Shown in pieces: positions 23,701 through 36,400 of a DNA stretch of 64,000 nt (position 1 is its first letter; every line of letters begins with the position of its first letter). Where the stretch lies: NCBI GenBank assembly GCA_013398275.1, contig VZSE01005864.1:7447-71446 (forward strand), written 5' to 3'. The notes under the pieces are model-generated. The model was not told where the DNA came from, did not search any database, and saw nothing but the letters and a program-made list of their open reading frames with translations. The position numbers were made by a program, and so were the translations under genes. The DNA is from Promerops cafer (taxonomy: Eukaryota; Chordata; Aves; Passeriformes; Nectariniidae).

Positions 23701-26700
23701 GATGTATGGAGGGCTTGAGGTGGTACTCTGTGATTCCCTAACTGCCTGGAGAGGCTCTGTGGGTAGCATCTGGATTTGGCTGCTCCACATGCCCAGCAGC
23801 ATCTACTAACTAGGATTAATGAGGTGGCCTGTTCACCAGTGATCCAAAGGAGGTATGCTACATTTACTCCCAACAATATGAATAGGAGGGCCAGTTTCCT
23901 TTGGGGGCACACTGTTTGATGAAACTTAATGATGGTCTCGATATTAGGTGTAATAAATATACTGTATAGAAAGCACTTTTGCTTTGTCAGATTTAAATGT
24001 TATTTAATCATAAAATGGTGTTTGGCTTAGCGGGGCTGAGTTAAAGCTCATAATGGCCTCAGATGACATCTTTAAAGCTAATATTTTGCCTAAGTTGGGA
24101 AATAAAGTACCAACTCAAAAGATCTAGTATTTACCTTTTGAGACAATTTTTTTTTTCAGTTTGGGGGAGAGAGAGAGGTAATCTCTGCTTGCTTGCAGAG
24201 TTGTGAGATGGCCTTTAAAAATATCTTTGCTCTTACCTCAATGTGTTTGTGTAGAAATCAACAGCTATTAACTTTTAGGCAAAACTTCTCTGTGTGGTCT
24301 CAGCCTCATTTACGCGTCAGAATTGTATTTTGCCTTTGTGTCTAACTGAGCATTGAATGAATTCTCAGCTAATTTCAAATTCCCTTTGTCATCATGGTTT
24401 TCAGCCAAAAGTCTATAATAAATGGTCAGAAGATGAGCTGAGACTGAATGAATAGTGAGTGGTATTCATCAGCCAAACATAGAGTCCAGATCCAATTATA
24501 TGTATTCATTAAGTGATAATGATATCATGGTCTTTAACTAGGAAGAAAAGAGTGTAATTGAATAATAACAGTTGTACAATCCCAGCGGAACACACTTTCC
24601 ATCCCAGCACAGCGACCCTCGGGGATGATGCAGAATTGATGGAATTCTATTACTCTTTGATAGATTTATTATGAAGGGCTGAGTGGACTTGCTACTCCAC
24701 TTTGTCACTCACACTAATCAGTATCGTAAGGCCCCGAGCGTGCAGGCTTTTGTATCCCTTTGACAAAGACAAGGTTAGGGGAGGATGACAGACACCCAGA
24801 CCTTTACAAACCCATACTGCAAGATGAAATGGGCCAGCTGAGCTCTGAGCTGGGACAGAATTTTAATTTGTTTATCAATGGCTCACATGTGCAACACCAT
24901 AAGGATATTTGTCAGAGGAGTAACACTGAAGCTAAACTCTTTTGTTTGGCAAGTGGAGCTTGGAAAAATATTTATTGAACTGTAAAAAACAGGGTAAATG
25001 AAAGGAAGGTGAAAAGTCTAAATGGAGTGGAAAATAACTTGCATTACTGTGCATAAAGTATGAGGAGGATGGGTATCTTTGTCTATTTTTGTTTGTTTCT
25101 GTTGAAGGAAATTTGCTCACACACTACAGTCTGATCTCTAGTTGATTTAGATTCTGGGGGGGACTCAGACAAAACACAAGTGGGCAAAATGAATTTCAAG
25201 TGTTGCTTTTTATTGCTGTTTATTTATAAGAAGCTTCCAGTTCAGACAGATGGATTGCTCTCCTGCTTTTTCACTATTAAAAAACCAGCAAAGTAAATAA
25301 AATACCCTGGCCTTAAAAGCTGGAACTTGTAAATACAGTCTTGGATTTATAAAAACAATCTTGTATGTGTTCAAGTGTGGCTGTTTCTCCTATCCATCGT
25401 TCCCATTCAAATGCAGGCAATGGGCTCTGTCAGCGTGGTCAGTAGCTATCAGAGCCCTCTGGATTCAGGGAAACAGACAATTTGTTGTGCTTCTGATCCC
25501 AACAGGAGCTGCTACCAACATTGGCATAAACAAGGCAGTGCACAGGAGCCTGCTGCCAGGGTTTGTTTTTTGTCAGTGTTGTTGAATGATAGATATTTCC
25601 ATCCTTTTCTTCTCTCTGAATTGCTTTCCCTTGGCTTTTTTTAGCGTGGCATTCTGCATTCTAAGAGGCACTTGACAATTCAGCGTCTGGGTTCAGCGTC
25701 CCTGTCCATAAAAACAAGTAAGTTGAGCCTGTGTCCTGTGTGGAATTGCCATGCCAGTGCCTCTGTCCCTGGTTGGGATTTGTGTCAGAGGCAGCACAGT
25801 CAGCTGTGACCACAGCAATTGCCTGAGCTGGCGTTCACTGTGGGCAACGAGGAGCAGGGGTACCAGTGACCAGAGCAGAAAACATTTAGGACAACCTTAG
25901 TTTCCCACATTTTGTGCCGTGGATTCTCTCTTTAGGGCTCTTCTCCCACAGAAGCTCTTTTTTGCCCTCTCCAGCCAGAGGCACAATTGTGGGGATGTGG
26001 CTGTGGAGCTTGGTGGCCCTGCTGGGTACATCTAAGGAGGTAACTCAAGGTGCATCTGGAGCCTGGGAGGACCTGCCCACGCTGGTTGTTACCTTGCCAA
26101 CACAGTCGGTGAAGGGAAGATGACCCAGGTCTGGCCATATGCAGCAATCACAGCACAGAGCTGCTGGCTGGCTGGTGCTTGGGTCCAGTGCCCAGGCACA
26201 AGCCTGATACCGTATCAGCATGGCTAGTGAGTGTTTTATGCTTTGTCTCTCTTCTTCCCTCTGTATAAGTAATTCTGAGGCCAGGCACTGGATCCTTGCT
26301 CTCTTCCAGGACCCGCCACATCCATAAACTCCGTGCTTACTGGGGTTCACTGAATTTATTTGGTTAAGGTGCCTGGGAGTGAGTGAATATTTCAGAACTG
26401 AAAATGACTGTGCTACAAATCAGACCCCCGTGACAACAGCCCTTCCCTTGCACAGTGCAGCCTTGTGTCTGCTTTTGGGTTGGATGATGACAGCTTTCCC
26501 ATACAGGCACTTTTTTTACTTCTTCATCTTGCACAGTCATGGGCACGATGAACAGATGGCAGCGTTTTGCATCTGTTTTGTAAGAGGAAGCCCTGAAAAT
26601 TCTGTAAATGGAGCACAAGAAGCGTAACCCTTTTCAGCGCCAAGTGTTGTGATGACAGCATGGAATCTTACAAGCCCTCGTTGCCTCTCCCAGGGGCTGC

Positions 26701-26734
26701 CACAACTGCCTGGGAGCAGCCACCTCCTGGCCGG
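20713..26734. other. Unassigned DNA with possible conserved segments
   Basis: No exon or RNA gene is supported. 21,660-24,140 is AT-rich. A mixed TG/TA simple repeat lies at 22,709-22,736 and an 11-A run at 23,437-23,447. 25,660-26,730 is GC-richer and unassigned. The clearest conserved-element-like texture is at 24,400-24,790, listed separately. Confidence 0.5.
24400..24790. promoter_or_regulatory. Candidate conserved non-coding element
   Basis: This stretch mixes many homeodomain-type TAAT/ATTA words with isolated CpG-containing words (CCAGCGGAACAC, CCCTCGGGGATGATG, CCCCGAGCGTGC) that have not decayed to TpG as in the flanks. It also carries CTTTGAT/CTTTGACA words resembling TCF sites. No repeat is recognised in it. 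These are features often seen in developmental enhancers, but the call is by texture alone. Confidence 0.28.
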
Positions 26735-27065
26735 CCCTGCTTTGCTGCCCTTCCTCCGCTCGTGGTGATCAACAGGCGCAATCAGGTGCAGGGGGTGTGA
26801 CCAGCGCCGCTCCCTAGGGACGGTCCCCGCAGAGCAGATGTCACCAGCAGCCTTCAGCTGCCTGCGCAGGTAACCCCTTGGTGTCTGCCCAAAGAGCCGA
26901 GCACCTTGCACGGGCTCAGTGCCTCCCAGCCAGGTGGGCACAGGCGCGGGCAGGCCCAGGACCACACGTGAGCAGGGAACGTGTTGGAGCCGGGCAGTCT
27001 GAGCAGCAGGAGCGGCGCAGCGCCCTTCACTCGGAACGCCGTCAGCGCAGCGGGGCAAGAGCAGG
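26735..27065. promoter_or_regulatory. CpG-island-like segment
   Basis: About 23 CpGs occur in 330 bases at roughly two-thirds GC, an observed/expected ratio near 0.6 by hand count, in a window that is otherwise CpG-poor. Inside it an ATG at 26,838 opens ten codons and two bases that end at CAG|GTAACC (donor GT at 26,870), but the start context is weak and no matching acceptor was found. It could be a promoter of a coding or non-coding transcript on either strand, or a GC-biased patch without function. Confidence 0.45.
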
Positions 27066-27129
27066 TCCAGCTGAGAGGGGAGCTCACTCTGCTGCCAGGA
27101 GGAGGCGGTGGATTGGGTCTCTTGGCACT

Positions 27130-27192
27130 TACACCCCCTGAGGTCAGTGGAGCTCCCCTGATACTGCTGGAGCTGAAGGCAGAATCAGCCTC
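27130..27192 (+). mobile_element. Possible ancient amniote repeat scrap
   Basis: CCCTGAGGTCAGTGGAGCTC followed by a GGAGCTGAAGGCAGAATCAG block resembles old reptile/bird repeats of the form 'GAAGTCAATGGAGTT...GAGGGCAGAATCAGGC'. It is short and diverged, so the family is uncertain. Confidence 0.4.
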
Positions 27193-30100
27193 CCATGATT
27201 TTCAGAGGTTTCAATCCAGGCAGAATTCCCCTCTGGATACAGATGTGCTCAACAAGCAGGGCAACAGGGGTCATTCAGCTGGATGTTCTTTCATAGCAGG
27301 TATCGAAAGAATGATTTTTTTTTGGACCAGATTTTTGTTACAGACGACATCAAGCTCCTTGAGGAGCAAGGATTCATGTTCCTAGGAGAGTCCAGCTGTA
27401 GGGAACAATTGGTTCCTTTGGGATCTCCACAGTGCTTTAGTGGAGGAGCCCCAGCCCTGCTGGCATGACAGGTCCAGGCTCCTCGTGCTGCAGCTGAGCG
27501 AGGTGGATGTCTGCAGTTCTGCCAGCAAAATGGTGTGGAACCTGTTCCTGTGCTTGTCCTGGGATTTACTTCCCACAAGACAGTACAGTGTACACTAGCT
27601 GACTTATCTGTGAACCATGGAAACATTTTGAAAAGGTAAAGCAGACAGTACACTGAAGAATCATTTGTCACAAGTAATTGCAGGCAGTCAGAAAGAGCAG
27701 GGAGAGTATATGAATCATGACGTAAAAACAGTGAAGGGCAGGCATTTAGTCTGGTCTGTGGCTATAAGTGCAGTGACACAGGTTAGTCCTGGCATGATAT
27801 ACAAATGTTATGTGCAGAGGGACAAGTACAATGAATAAAGAATCCTCGTTTTCTCATTATCTCATGCAGCAGAGAGGTTTTTTACTTCACACATAACTCA
27901 TAACTTTTAGTAGGCAGGAGATGGCTACATTGAATTAGTGGGAACATTTTGTTTCCTGAATTTAAATATTCTCCCTGTGACAATTTATTTCTAGTGTAAA
28001 ATCCTAGGTAGGATGCAGAGAGACAGGGAAATTAGCCCGATCAGCTATTTCAGCTGGCCAAGGCTGGGGCTGGGCACCACAGACCACCACCACAAGAGTC
28101 TGGCAACTTGACTGTAGCAATCCTGACAGACCATCAGGGAAAATATTGATCAGGTTTGGCAATTTCCTGGGCTATAAACAGGGGAAGAGCTCTAAATAAG
28201 GAGCACTAAGAAGAAAAATAGTGTAAAGAATTAGAAACAAACAACACTTTTTTTTACACTTCTGCTTCATAAATGAGTATTTCCATTCTGAAATATTAAA
28301 AATAACAAAATCCATGCAACTTAAATAAGGAGAGAGGTGTGTTTGGATGTAGAGGGCAACCTGTCATAGGAAAGGGAAGTGCTGAGTGAGTAATCATGTA
28401 CAAGGCTATTGCTTATGAATTTGTTATAAAGGTAGACAGGAGTGGGAACTTCTTAGGTCTGCTTCAGGAATTTATTATTTATGGGCAAACACATGCATGA
28501 TACATAATAACTTAGTCGTTCTGTAATTCTCTCCACTCAGACATCTCAAAATTATCTGTAAATGCAGGTAGAGTTATTAGCTCCTTTTCAGAGGCTGGCC
28601 AGCAGCTGTCCATGAGGAATGGCCGGGTTGAGGTGCAAATGTAGGACCTCGGAGTTTCAGTGCAGAACTGGGCAAAACATCTGTGAGTGGGGGATAAATT
28701 GATTTCTCTCACTCCAGTTTTGCATCAAGGTTACTCAAGGGGTTGGCACTTCTGGTTCACAGTCCAATTCAGATTTAATCAAAGCAGTTTTCACCATTGT
28801 TTCTCCCCCTTAAAAAGGTGACAGAGAATTTTCAGCCTAAAAAAATTTCATAATAATGTGAATAACAAGAAATATTTTAAAGTATCCACAACCTATCAAA
28901 AATAAATGGTATTGGGTAGTGGAATAAGAAATTAATGGCTGAGCTTGATCATGGAGCAGTCTATCAGCTTTCCCCTTTCTGCTGACAGCCACTTGTCCTG
29001 GTGATTCCTGTAAATGAGCAGCCCAAGCTGAAAGTTCTCATTTTCAAAAAAAAATGGGAGGGGAAAAAGTTCCCAGAAAGTTGAAATATCCTGGTTTGAC
29101 ATTTTCAGAGCAAAAAGTGGAAATTTCAAATGTTGAAATTACTTTTCATTTCAAATATTCAAATTCTGTATTATATTTGAATGTTGTTAAGAGATAAAAA
29201 GGTCAAATTCTAAAAGGCCATGTTAGAATTATTGTTTCAATTTTGCACTGAAACTATTTCCCATGTTGTACAAATTTTCCTTCATTGAAAATTTCAGGTT
29301 TCATTTCTGATCGTAACAAAGACAAATGTTCAAACTTCAAAATCCTCTGCTCAGTTCTTCTCTCTCTTTCCTCAGAATGTTTCTTAGCCTGAGTTGTGAA
29401 AAGCCCAGTGGAATCAGCCAGGAATTTTTAGGAATCAAAAAATGTTCTTAAACCAAGCCATGAATTAGGCTTTTTTGGAATTCACAAACAGAATAGATGA
29501 ATTAGAACTTTCTGTTGATGGATAAAATAATAAATAAATCCTAAGCTTCAACGAGCCAGACAGGAAAAAAAACCCAAACAGTCCCCATTTTTCCTTAAGT
29601 TTTTTTTCTGTATAAAGAAAACAAAAAAAAAAAAAAAGGAGCCAAGGATCTTTCTAGATGTATTTGTGTATGTTTATTTTCTAAAGGTCAATTTCTGCTT
29701 TCCTCTAACTACCAGGCTTCAATTTCCAGTCTTGAGATTGCAGAGATCACAGACATCAGTCCTTACAGTTGTACCTCCTTTCCATTTTGTCTGGAGCTGG
29801 ATGTCATCTCACCTGTCTTCTCTCATGAAATGTGGATTTTCTTGGCTCTGATCTTTGTAATTGGGTTATTGTCTGGTTATTTCTGTCTTGGCTTACTGTG
29901 GTGGGGCAAATCTGCAAAAGACCCCAACTGTAAACTTGGGTGGAACTGAAATCTCACCTTCATCTGGGGCTGCATTCAGCACAAAATTCTGTAGTCCATT
30001 AGGTTTTTTTCCTTCTCCTCCACGCCGTGTTTCTCCTTTGTCAAGCAGTTGCAGTAGCTACCTTTGAAGTGAAGGATCAAGCTCCAAATCTTACTGTTTT

Positions 30101-30786
30101 ACAAGGAAAACGAGATTTGGAATGTCAGGTCTTTTTCAGCCTTAACAACAACATCACTGCCAGCAACTCTATAACAAGGACTGTTATACTCCCACTCCTA
30201 CTTAGTGGCAGAAATTGGGCTGCTTTATGTTCCTGCTCAGACATTTCCATTCATCTCTGCCTTGCTTTTAATGGCCCAATCTGTACTGCTCTCGTTAGTC
30301 AGTGTTTACGTTCATGGTCCATTTGGGTGGAACGATTTCTCACCTGAGAGCTGCACAGCCACTCTTCTGCTTGGGGTTTGTGCACTGAGTGCATTTTGTG
30401 CTGAATTTGGCTATGGGTGGCCTCGTGTTTGAAGATATTGGTGGCTCTAAGGGTTGAGTGCTGTTGTGGCAGCCCCAGCCTGGCTGGCACAGGGGGAAGG
30501 GTACAGGCAGGTCCTGCAGCTCAGCACTGTGTTAGTGTACCCTGCTTGTGGAAGGGTCCCTGTCACCTGAGTGTACCCTGAGTGTGCTTTTCCCTCCAGG
30601 ACTCTCTCCCCTCTCTCCCTTCAGAGAGAATTCCATGGGTAGTCGAGACACATAAATAGATGAAGGTTATTCTGGGTGTCAGATCATCCTGTTTTTTCAG
30701 GATTCTAGGAAAAGGTTGGGAAGATAGGTGGAAGAAAAAAAAAGGATGAAAAATTATTTTCTGAGCTTATTATAATGTATCAAATG
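27193..30786. other. Unassigned DNA; low-complexity self-complementary patch at 29,030-29,350
   Basis: No exon is supported. From about 29,100 to 29,180, words such as GGAAATTTCAAATG, TTGAAATTAC and CATTTCAAATATTCAAATTC repeat in both orientations, suggesting decay of an old palindromic repeat of unknown family. A 15-A run lies at 29,623-29,637. The rest shows nothing recognisable. Confidence 0.5.
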
Positions 30787-30920
30787 GGGCATAATCTCAA
30801 TTAGTTTGGGCACTAATAATTCCAAGGTTGTGGGATCAATCCCTGTACGGGCCATTCACTTAAGAGCTGGACTCAAGATCCTTGTGAGTTCCTTCCAGCT
30901 CAGAATATTCTGTGAATCTT
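30787..30920 (+). mobile_element. tRNA-Ile-derived SINE with CR1-type tail (TguSINE1-like)
   Basis: The head keeps the 3' half of a tRNA-Ile: CACTAATAATTCC (30,811-30,823) contains the AAT anticodon region, and GTGGGATCAATCCCTGTACG with GGCCA is the T-arm (B-box) and acceptor stem. The 5' part is degraded (ATCTCAATTAGTTTGGGC where the D-arm/A-box should be). The body (CTTAAGAGCTGGACTC) is followed by GATCCTTGTGAGTTCCTTCC and ATATTCTGTG, a CR1-type 3' end. As far as I recall, songbirds carry such a SINE, TguSINE1, moved by CR1 machinery. It is not a functional tRNA gene: the stem halves do not pair and the A-box is broken. Confidence 0.87.
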
Positions 30921-33900
30921 CTTTTCCTGAGGCTGCCAAACACTCCTACTTTTTCATCTGTGGAGTTTTCCAGCCTCAGATGAAACTGAAGAAACAAGTT
31001 AATATTTTTATTGCCAGCAAATAACCCATCAGAGGTGACTTTTGAAGACAGTCAGAATACAGTGATTTACGCACCAAAGGGTGTCTGAATCAGGCACCTG
31101 AAATATGCAGGTGTTACTGTAAAAATTGAGCAACTGAGACCATTTTATTTCAGTTAAAATCTTAGTGAACAACTGCTAATTCAAAATTATTTGGGTTTAG
31201 ATTTTATTTGATGTTATTTATTTTTTGGGGGGGTAATTTGGCTGGTTTTTTAATTGAAGTTGGTTTAAATTGTGCATCTCAGCTGCTGATTTAATTTAAA
31301 TTTAATAAGCGTTATTATAGAATAATTAGATACCAAAGGACTAATAAGAATGTTTCTAAATTTAACAGTGGTACTACGCACAGATAAACACTCTTAATAA
31401 TCGATTGATCTTTAATCACCCAGCATTTTTGTGAAACTTTCATTAAATATGCTTCAGATATAATTTAAACTGAATCAAAGAGATACTCAGATATCTATTA
31501 CTGTAGAACAGCAATTTATCTTACCAATATGATCTGGGGAACAGAGAGGCTTTGCTACATCTATGATCAGCACTTCACATGTTTAATTTTCTGCTCACCA
31601 TGTCTTTTAAGTGACTTTATAATGCAAGTAAATTATAATAATGGTGTTCTATTTTTCCATGAAGGGTTTGGATACCAAATATCAGCTTCTAAACTGTCTG
31701 TAGCTCCAAACCTAAATTCCATGAACAAATCCCAACTTCAGTTAAGGTCTTGAAGCATAGGCCCAGTTTTTAGGGAGCTGTTGATGTATTTGTGAGGGGC
31801 AGCTTGAAGGTAGAGAGCAGAATTTCTCAGCCAGCCAAAGGGTCACAAAAGACAATCAAGGAGATCTGAAAACTGAGAATGTTGTTACAGTCTGAGGAAA
31901 ATCCTCCTCCTAGCCTTCTGTTCTCTCATCCTGCATGCTTAAAAATTCCCTGCCAGCTTTGTAAATCCATGCACAGGTACCTTGCACCAACCCCCGTTGT
32001 CATCTTGCGACAGGTGTAGTATCTTCCTGTGGGTTTTTATGCAGCAGAAATCTCCCCAAGCCAGAACAGGTGAAAATGTCTAATTGTGTGTGCTTGTCCC
32101 TCTCATATAACTTAACCTTGCAGCCAGCAAGTGTTTGTGTTAGAATCTCTTGGCATAGGGTCAAGGCATTGGCATGTTTTTAAGAACCCCTGGATCTGAA
32201 TTCCTGTGAATTTAAGTCATCTCAGGACCAGAGGGGCTGCTCCAAATGGAGCAGGTCTGGATTGTGGTTGCTGCTTCCTCGGCAGGTTCAGCTCTCAGCC
32301 TTCAGCTCCGAGAGCACAACTGCTGCTGTAATGAGTCATTAACCAGCTCAGTCAGGAGAGCCTGCTCCAAAGAACCTGCCACTAACGCTCCTTGGGCTGA
32401 TCAAATCATCGGCCCGGTCTGCACCAACCAGTGGCTACCTGGACAGTTGTGTTGGCTGCTCCAAGGGGGCCAAATCTCCAGTGGGTGTTTGTGGGAGCAG
32501 GGAAGTGCAGCAGCGTGGTCCTGTGCCAAATGACCCTTCCAACAGCGTCCTAACTCCTTCCTTCTGCACAACACAGCAGATATCCTGATCTCAGGGTGTC
32601 ACACAGGCTGGTTGGAGTTTATCCTGCTTATACCCTGCTGCCTGAAGGCTCCATTTATCCCAACCCAAACTGGGATTCCCTGTGCCAGGCTGTTCTTGAA
32701 GTGAAGGGATCACTCATGTCCTGTACTGCACTGTCAGGCATTATGAAGAGGGAATATTAGAGACAATAAAGTATTTGTTGTTCTAAAACTGGGAGGGTCG
32801 CTGAACTGCAGCAGGGGAAATTTGGAAGGTTTTAGCCCATTTTGAAAATGAATTTATACATGACAAATGGTGATATTTATAAGCTGTTGGAGAGGGCCCT
32901 AAAATAAAGAGAAAAGAGGTCGGAAATACGAAGACCAGCCTGGAAAGAGATCAGGAGGAAAGATATGAATAGCAAACCCCTCCCTGAAATGCAGAGAAGT
33001 AATACAAGACAGCCAAGAACATTCCCACTGGTGGATTGTTTTTTGCTCTGACCCTTCTCAGAACATTTCATTTAGTTCTTCTGCTTCACAAAACTCTGTT
33101 GTCACACAGCAAAAAAGGCAAAGGTCTCTAGAGCAAAACCTTGCAGCTCAAGGTGAAATTCTGCCTTCGAGGGGTTCCTCTGGCTCACCAGGACTCCTCA
33201 GCTTCGTATGGAAAACCAGTACAGGCTCAACAAGAGCATCAAGGGGTGCACAGCAAGCTGACACTCCATAAACAGAATTTGGCCTGTTAGGTTTGGTGTT
33301 TTTATACCTAAGCCTTTGGTCTGAGAACCCCCAACATCCAGTGAACATTCAGTTTTTGCAGAATAACTTTTCAGGAGGGAATTACTGAAATTCTGTTGAA
33401 ATCTAGACATTGTTAATAGTTATTTAGCATAATAATTTTTACCTTTTTATTTTTTTTTTTTTTACTTAAACAAAAACATTTCAGATAGAACTGGCAACCT
33501 GACTGTGATTGGAGAAGGGGCATTTCTGAGTCAGGGTAGTCAGTACTTTCCTTTCTGTATCTCTGGTGCCCTGATGTCCTGTAGAAATGCAAATAAACAC
33601 TGTACAGGTGGCATGTGAGAGCTTGAAGTGTGAAAACAAGGTCTTGAAAACCTGGGGGACTACCTTTGCTTCTGTTTTAGACAGCCCTGGCATCTTGGCT
33701 GCAACTGGATTATTACTTTCACTCGTGCTGCATTCTTGTTGAGGTCTCAGTGAAATACATTTTTCACTTTCCCTTCGGAATAGCTGACACTATTGTGGTA
33801 TCACAGTATGCTGCTAATAGCTGATTCCTGCTCTCTGTATGGGGCAGTATTTCTCAGGAATCCTGAATAAATCTTCAAATAGAGAATGCTGCCTAATGTC

Positions 33901-36209
33901 AAATTATCTGTATTAGGAATACAGATCTGGAGATTCCATTAACAATATCATAAAATGTCAATAATATGCCCGAGATCCTTTAAAGTATAAAACAAATCCT
34001 TTCACAAAGGGAAATCACTCTCTGGCACATGAACTGGCTGTGGACAGAGAGCCATATCCCACAGCATTTTGTTGTTCTCAAGTGGATCCTATTTCCTCTG
34101 GGATTTGAGTGTGGTCTAAATGGCAACTTTCTGTAGTTTCCAAGACCTATAACAATTGCTTCTCCCACTTTATTTTAACAGCTCCAGTAAATCATGGTTT
34201 GTTGTGACTGGGAGTGTTACAGCTGTGGGGTTTGTAAGCACAGCAAAACTTTCTTCACTGCTGGTCAGCACAGATGGAAGCAGAAGCAATCCAGAGCATG
34301 TCAAGAATCCCCCTCTCTCTTGCATGGATAAGCTTAATAAGGCAAACTTGTTGTTGAGGGAAGGCACTCAACTGATTCCAGAAACAATTAGGAATTACAC
34401 CAAACAAATAAGCCTTGGTGGTTTGTGTTACTTGGGTGATCCACCTGATTCATCTGCTCAAAAAACATTTCCCTTAGTTATAGGCTTGTTATTATCTCAC
34501 TGAGTTGGAGCAAAAGCTTGCAGAAAATCACTTCTCTTTATTTATTTGAAGTGTTACAGTGGATGCTCATAACTACAGGAGGACTGTTAGGAGATGTGGG
34601 TCAGGGTTCTGAAGATGAACAGAGAATTTGGATGCCCAGATGCAGAAGTCCAAAGAAGACCCTGATTTTTACCACAAAGTGCCAAACTCTTTTTCTGAAA
34701 ACTAAATTTTAGTGGCGCATTATGATAACTTGACTATTAGCCAAATTAGCTACTACTTTTATTCTTCCCTAAAACAAGTTTTCCAAGCTCTTTATGGGTT
34801 ACTGCTGCATGAGATGTGATCAGTGCACAAAGTAGAAAGAGAAATTTGGAGTAATTTTTGCTTTGTGATCACAGAAGTCACCCTGGCTGTGTGTTTTGTT
34901 ATTAGATCATACCTGCAGTTTTATAGGACATAAGATCATGGATTTATGTAGTTAATTTTTATTGTAGTTTATTTTTTGTTAAATATATATTGTATTAATA
35001 TATTTACAAGACAAAGGAAGGGCAAATGAAAATCCTGTTGTCTGGCCAACAGAATTTTGCTGCCAACTCTGAGAGTATTGCTTGAGAAACCAGAGACCTA
35101 AAATGATGTTACACAGCCATAATTCAAGTTTAATCTACTTAAAAGAAACAAGCCACTTGATTTTATATTACAGGAAAATAACCCCTAACCCTACATTCAA
35201 AGGATATTGCAGTGAGAGAGTCCTGCAGGAAAAAAAAAAAAAAAAGGGACATAATGATTTTAATTATGTTATCTCTAAGTGCTGTGCTGTAATATAAAAT
35301 GGAGGTAAATTAGAGTTGTTTGAAGCAAACTTAATTGTGATATTCCTGAATGGGAGTGTTGGAGTTGATGATTTTAAAGCTGATTTTATTATCTGTGTGA
35401 TTTCCTTGCTGTTAAAGAGACAAACTGGGTCTGACTGGAAAAATCTTGTATGAAACACTGTAATTACATCTTGTTGGTCCAAAGAGCTGGTACCTTTGGG
35501 TTCACCACCGTGACTTGGAATCTGAGTTCTTGGACATGAGTCACACTTTGCCACTGGATTTCACAGATTCTTTCTGCAAGTAGAGGAACTGTGACATTCA
35601 AGAAGGCTGGATTCCCTCATGTTTCAAACTATGGTCAGTCTTTTTCCCAGTTTTCTCATTCCAGTCCTGACCACTTCTCTACTTTAGGTTTTCTTCTTGG
35701 ATCAGTCTCTCCCAAACATTTCTTCTTCTAATCCACTGCTCCCTCCTTCCCTGCGCTGCGTTGTCCCAGCTCTTTGTCCTTATGTGGAAATTTCTTCTAA
35801 TTCAATCTCAGTTTCTCTCTGAACCTCATCACCTCAGCTAATAAAGTTCCTCATCATCTATCAGTCACCCCCTAATTTCCCACCTGTTTCTTCCAGTCCT
35901 GCGTTCCCTGGGCCACTCCTTTCTGCCAGCTCCTCCAAGGCTTTCACCAGCTCTGTCCTGCTCTGTCCTGCTCGATGGTGCCCCTCTCTGCCAGCCACGG
36001 CTTTTGTCTCCTGGGTGTATCCCTGCTTTTGCTGCCTGGGTGCTGGGAGGCAAATAACTGACGGTAGTGGAAGGAGAGAGTGAAACTTCTTGGAACTGAC
36101 TTCATGAAACTGGATTTCAGCTCTTCAGGGTGTCTTTTTATTTCTGTGTTTTAGTGTTGGCCTGGCATCAAACATTTAATGTGTCTGACCTCTAAACATA
36201 GTTCAGGAG
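30921..36209. other. Unassigned DNA, no gene recognised
   Basis: No exon, RNA or named repeat can be supported. Simple tracts are a 14-T run at 33,450-33,463 and a 16-A run at 35,230-35,245. 35,640-35,960 is markedly pyrimidine-rich on the plus strand without a clear unit. 31,255-31,520 is listed separately as a possible conserved segment. Confidence 0.5.
31255..31520. promoter_or_regulatory. Candidate conserved non-coding element
   Basis: AT-rich but complex sequence with dense homeodomain-type words: TTTAATTTAAATTTAATAAG, AATAATTAGATA and, notably, TTAATAATCGATTGATCTTT, where ATCGATTGAT resembles PBX/HOX-type composite sites. CpG words GCGTTATT and CTACGCAC persist. There is no repeat signature. 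Function is inferred from texture only. Confidence 0.28.
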
Positions 36210-36400
36210 AGGGTAAAAACGCCACCGTGTAAACCGCCAGTGGGGAGAAGGCTTGGAGGAGATGCCTCCCCCGCCCGGAGCTGTGATCTGGGCGCTAACC
36301 AGGAGGTGGGGATATTCCATGGGAGGATGGAGCAGGGAATCCGCGCGGGGACCCTGCTCAGCGCTGCTGCTGCTGCGCGGCTTCATCGAGGAACAGGGGA
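36210..36400. promoter_or_regulatory. Small CpG cluster
   Basis: About 13 CpGs lie within some 180 bases (AACGCCACCGTG, CCCGCCCGGAGC, ATCCGCGCGGGG, CTGCGCGGCTTCATCGAG). It is too short for a standard CpG island. A plus-strand frame through it (ATG at 36,240 or 36,327) runs to 36,488 but has low-complexity alanine and no known domain. It might mark a weak promoter. Confidence 0.35.

Noticed and set aside
26537..27058. Minus-strand 173-codon frame in the CpG-rich patch
   Set aside because: GC-rich DNA lacks stop codons by composition. The predicted protein is arginine/alanine/proline-rich with no known fold.
30811..30853. tRNA-Ile gene
   Set aside because: Only the 3' half of the tRNA is preserved, the A-box is broken, and the sequence continues directly into a CR1-type tail, so it is a SINE head and not a tRNA gene.
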